Below, one piece after another: positions 62,437 through 64,000 of a stretch of 64,000 bases of DNA. Position 1 is the first letter of the stretch. Every line of letters begins with the position of its first letter. The DNA comes from Dechloromonas sp. UBA6271. Its GTDB lineage: Bacteria > Pseudomonadota > Gammaproteobacteria > Burkholderiales > Rhodocyclaceae. Location of the stretch: positions 28,816-92,815 of the forward strand of contig DJUX01000061.1 of the NCBI GenBank assembly GCA_002440665.1, given 5' to 3'. A program made the translations under genes and the position numbers. The notes beneath the pieces were generated by a model, which searched no databases, was not told the DNA's origin, and was given only the letters and a program-made list of their open reading frames with translations.

Positions 62437-63750
62437 TTACCGGGTCTGGTCAGACGAGGCGATCACCAGCCGCGCCAGCAGCCCGCCACCGGGGTTGGGC
62501 AGCAGTTCGAGGCGGCCGTCGTGCAGGCGGGCGATGCGGTCGACGATGGCCAGACCGAGGCCGGTGCCGCTGGCGTTGCTGCGGGCGCTGTCGAGCCGGG
62601 TGAAGGGGCGCTTGAGGCGTTCGGTTTCACCGTCCGGGATGCCGGCGCCCTGGTCGCGCACCTCGATCCAGATTTCGGCCGCCTGGCGCGCGGCGGACAG
62701 CGAGATCTCGCCGCCACCATATTTCCAGGCATTGTCGATCAGGTTGCCGATGGCGCGGGTCAGGGCGCGCGGGCGAACGGGGAGCGTCGGCAGCGCCGCG
62801 ATGGCGAATTTCAGGGGGCGGCCGAGCTGGCGCTGGCGTTCGTCGATGCTTGCCAGCAAGCCGCCGAGATCGGTTGCCACCGGGTCTTCGCCGAGATTGG
62901 TGCGGGCGTAGTCCATGAACTGGGCGATGACGGCTTCCATCTGTTCGATGTCGGTAACAACTGCCTGGCGCGCCGCTTCGTCGGCGACGCTCAGTTCGGC
63001 TTCCAGGCGCAGGCGGGTAAGCGGGGTGCGCAGGTCGTGCGAGATGCCGGCGAGCACTTCCGAGCGGTCTTTTTCATGGCTTTCAAGGTCGGCGGCCATG
63101 GTGTTGAAGGCGGTCGCCAGGCGGCGCATTTCCTCGGCGCCGGATTCGGGGAGCGGTTCGGGTCGCAGGCCGCGCCCGACGGCTTCGGCGGAAATCGCCA
63201 TGGCCTTGAGCGGGCGGCTGATGCGCGAGGCGATCAACCAGGCGACGGCAAGCGCCAGCACCAGCGCCAGCAGCCCCCAGAGCAGCCATTGGCCGGCGAT
63301 GCTGCGCATGGCGCGTTCGCGCGGCAGGATCAGCCAGTATTCGTCGTCCTCGCGGTCGTCGAGGCGAAAGCTGACCCAAAAGCCGGCGACGCCGTCCACT
63401 TCGGCGGCGATCCGCGTATGCGGCCCGAGGCGGGCGGCGAGTTCGCGCTGGATCAGCTTGTTGAAGCGCGAATCGGGCATCGGTTCGATTTTGTCTTCGG
63501 CTTCGGCCGGCAGCAGGCGGATGCCTTCGCGGGTCGACAACTCGTTGAACAGTTCCGGGCGCTTTTCCGGAGCGGCGGCGAAAAGTGCCGCGCGGATCAG
63601 GTTGACCGCGGAAGCCGCCAGCTGCGCCGTTTCACGCGCCCGCGGCTCGGCCTCGATGTAGCGGAAGACGCTGAGCCAGGCCGTCGTCGTCAGGATGACC
63701 AGTGCCGCCAGCAGCAGGAAGGTACGCGCCAGCAGCGTGCGGGGAATCAT
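62437..63750 (-). CDS. Sensor histidine kinase, EnvZ-like
   Basis: 437 residues, inner membrane. First helix is RTFLLLAALVILTTTAWLSV, then a periplasmic domain of about 110 residues, and a second helix GQWLLWGLLALVLALAVAWL near 165. HAMP domain follows, the phosphorylated His is in GISHDLRTPLTRLRLEAEL near 245, N box in IGNLIDNAWKYGG, and G boxes in DQGAGIPDGE and SGTGLGLAIVDRIARLHDG. Layout matches the EnvZ/OsmZ group. The ATG at 63750 gives a proper MIPRTLLARTF start. The cognate response regulator would be expected upstream, but the first 250 bases there do not encode one. Confidence 0.9.
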   Translation of the reverse strand: MIPRTLLARTFLLLAALVILTTTAWLSVFRYIEAEPRARETAQLAASAVNLIRAALFAAAPEKRPELFNELSTREGIRLLPAEAEDKIEPMPDSRFNKLIQRELAARLGPHTRIAAEVDGVAGFWVSFRLDDREDDEYWLILPRERAMRSIAGQWLLWGLLALVLALAVAWLIASRISRPLKAMAISAEAVGRGLRPEPLPESGAEEMRRLATAFNTMAADLESHEKDRSEVLAGISHDLRTPLTRLRLEAELSVADEAARQAVVTDIEQMEAVIAQFMDYARTNLGEDPVATDLGGLLASIDERQRQLGRPLKFAIAALPTLPVRPRALTRAIGNLIDNAWKYGGGEISLSAARQAAEIWIEVRDQGAGIPDGETERLKRPFTRLDSARSNASGTGLGLAIVDRIARLHDGRLELLPNPGGGLLARLVIASSDQTR

Positions 63751-63751
63751 C

Positions 63752-63940
63752 CTAGAAACCGTGGTTGGACGCGCCTGATGGTGCGTTTGGGCAGGCGGCG
63801 GGCGCGAAGCGACGACGCGGCAGGCTCGTGCCTGCAAGGAGGAGCGACAAAGCCAGATGGCTGCCCAAATGTGCCAGCGGGTGCGTAGCGGAATTACCCG
63901 CCGGATGAGGTACGTAGCCCGCAACGAAATGAGTATGCAT
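63752..63940 (-). CDS. Possible small ORF upstream of the kinase
   Basis: 62 codons starting MHTHFVAGYVPHPAGNSATH. The stop is directly before the kinase ATG (TAGG then ATG). A weak GGAAAC precedes it. No domain is recognised. It may be spurious. Confidence 0.25.
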   Translation of the reverse strand: MHTHFVAGYVPHPAGNSATHPLAHLGSHLALSLLLAGTSLPRRRFAPAACPNAPSGASNHGF

Positions 63941-64000
63941 CGGTGTTTCCAAGGATAGGCATGCGGTCAACCACGGTTTCTATTGATTCGGCCCTGTGAA

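Noticed and set aside
62535..62544. TGCGGTCGAC in the histidine kinase as another element
   Set aside because: It encodes the conserved IVDRIARLHDG of the kinase G2 region and lacks A-tracts.

Overview
The window reads as bacterial chromosome from a GC-rich betaproteobacterium. The gene content fits the Rhodocyclales (Dechloromonas/Azonexus/Accumulibacter-like): a DUF3460 protein, a PEP-CTERM protein behind a sigma-54 promoter, a Wolinella-type diheme fumarate reductase/succinate dehydrogenase, and a full ISC operon. The genus is inferred from gene content, not from a marker gene. I saw no rRNA, tRNA, CRISPR array, prophage or intact insertion sequence. Nearly all the DNA is coding, in short operons on both strands.

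Layout. 1-5.2 kb: frdCA (minus, frdA runs off the edge), an Lrp-type regulator, and divergent ornithine cyclodeaminase plus arginase genes (arginine to proline). 5.26-8.63 kb: an accessory islet bracketed by a 190 bp direct duplication of the 5' end of a DinG/YoaA-type helicase gene. It holds a truncated transporter start, a PEP-CTERM gene, intergenic repeats, DUF2789 and vapBC. 8.5-14 kb: helicase, an ATP-grasp-like protein, and mobB-moeA-moaD-moaE. 14-20 kb: MFS transporter, clpB with a sigma-32 promoter, a CoiA-like protein and an IS1182-like scar. 20-32 kb: OsmC-YcaO fusion, amidohydrolase, membrane spermidine-synthase-like protein, DUF1684, SRPBCC, lipoprotein, class V aminotransferase and an 805-residue periplasmic protein of unknown role. 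32-37 kb: putA followed by a wrecked glutamate dehydrogenase gene. 37-45 kb: cysE-iscR-nifS-like-iscS-iscU-iscA-hscB-hscA-fdx-iscX, with an IscR box before iscR, then DUF2237, an HMA protein and dbpA. 46-56 kb: YgjP-like peptidase, serB, small accessory genes (DUF2442/DUF4160), aroG, mfd and an isolated P-loop ATPase. 55.6-64 kb: the AmmeMemoRadiSam trio, MgtC/DUF4010 protein, ispD-ispF-thpR, a Wzz-like protein with a C9 tract at its start, and an EnvZ-like kinase.

How the genes fit together: cysE, iscR, the two cysteine desulfurases and iscU-fdx form a cysteine-to-Fe-S line whose products include the helicase and ferredoxin seen here. Ornithine cyclodeaminase, arginase and PutA give arginine to ornithine to proline to glutamate. 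The adjacent glutamate dehydrogenase is broken, so glutamate must leave this route by another enzyme.

The strongest unexplained signal is a dispersed element of about 40 bp. Its core is GTTGCGGTCGACC, followed by two A-rich tracts (GAAAAA, then GGCAAAAAT) at helical spacing. I count about 21 copies in 64 kb, on both strands. Six lie between genes and the rest lie inside genes, where the core is usually read as Val-Ala-Val-Asp. The layout resembles a DNA uptake sequence or an in-frame-tolerated palindromic element; its role is unknown.
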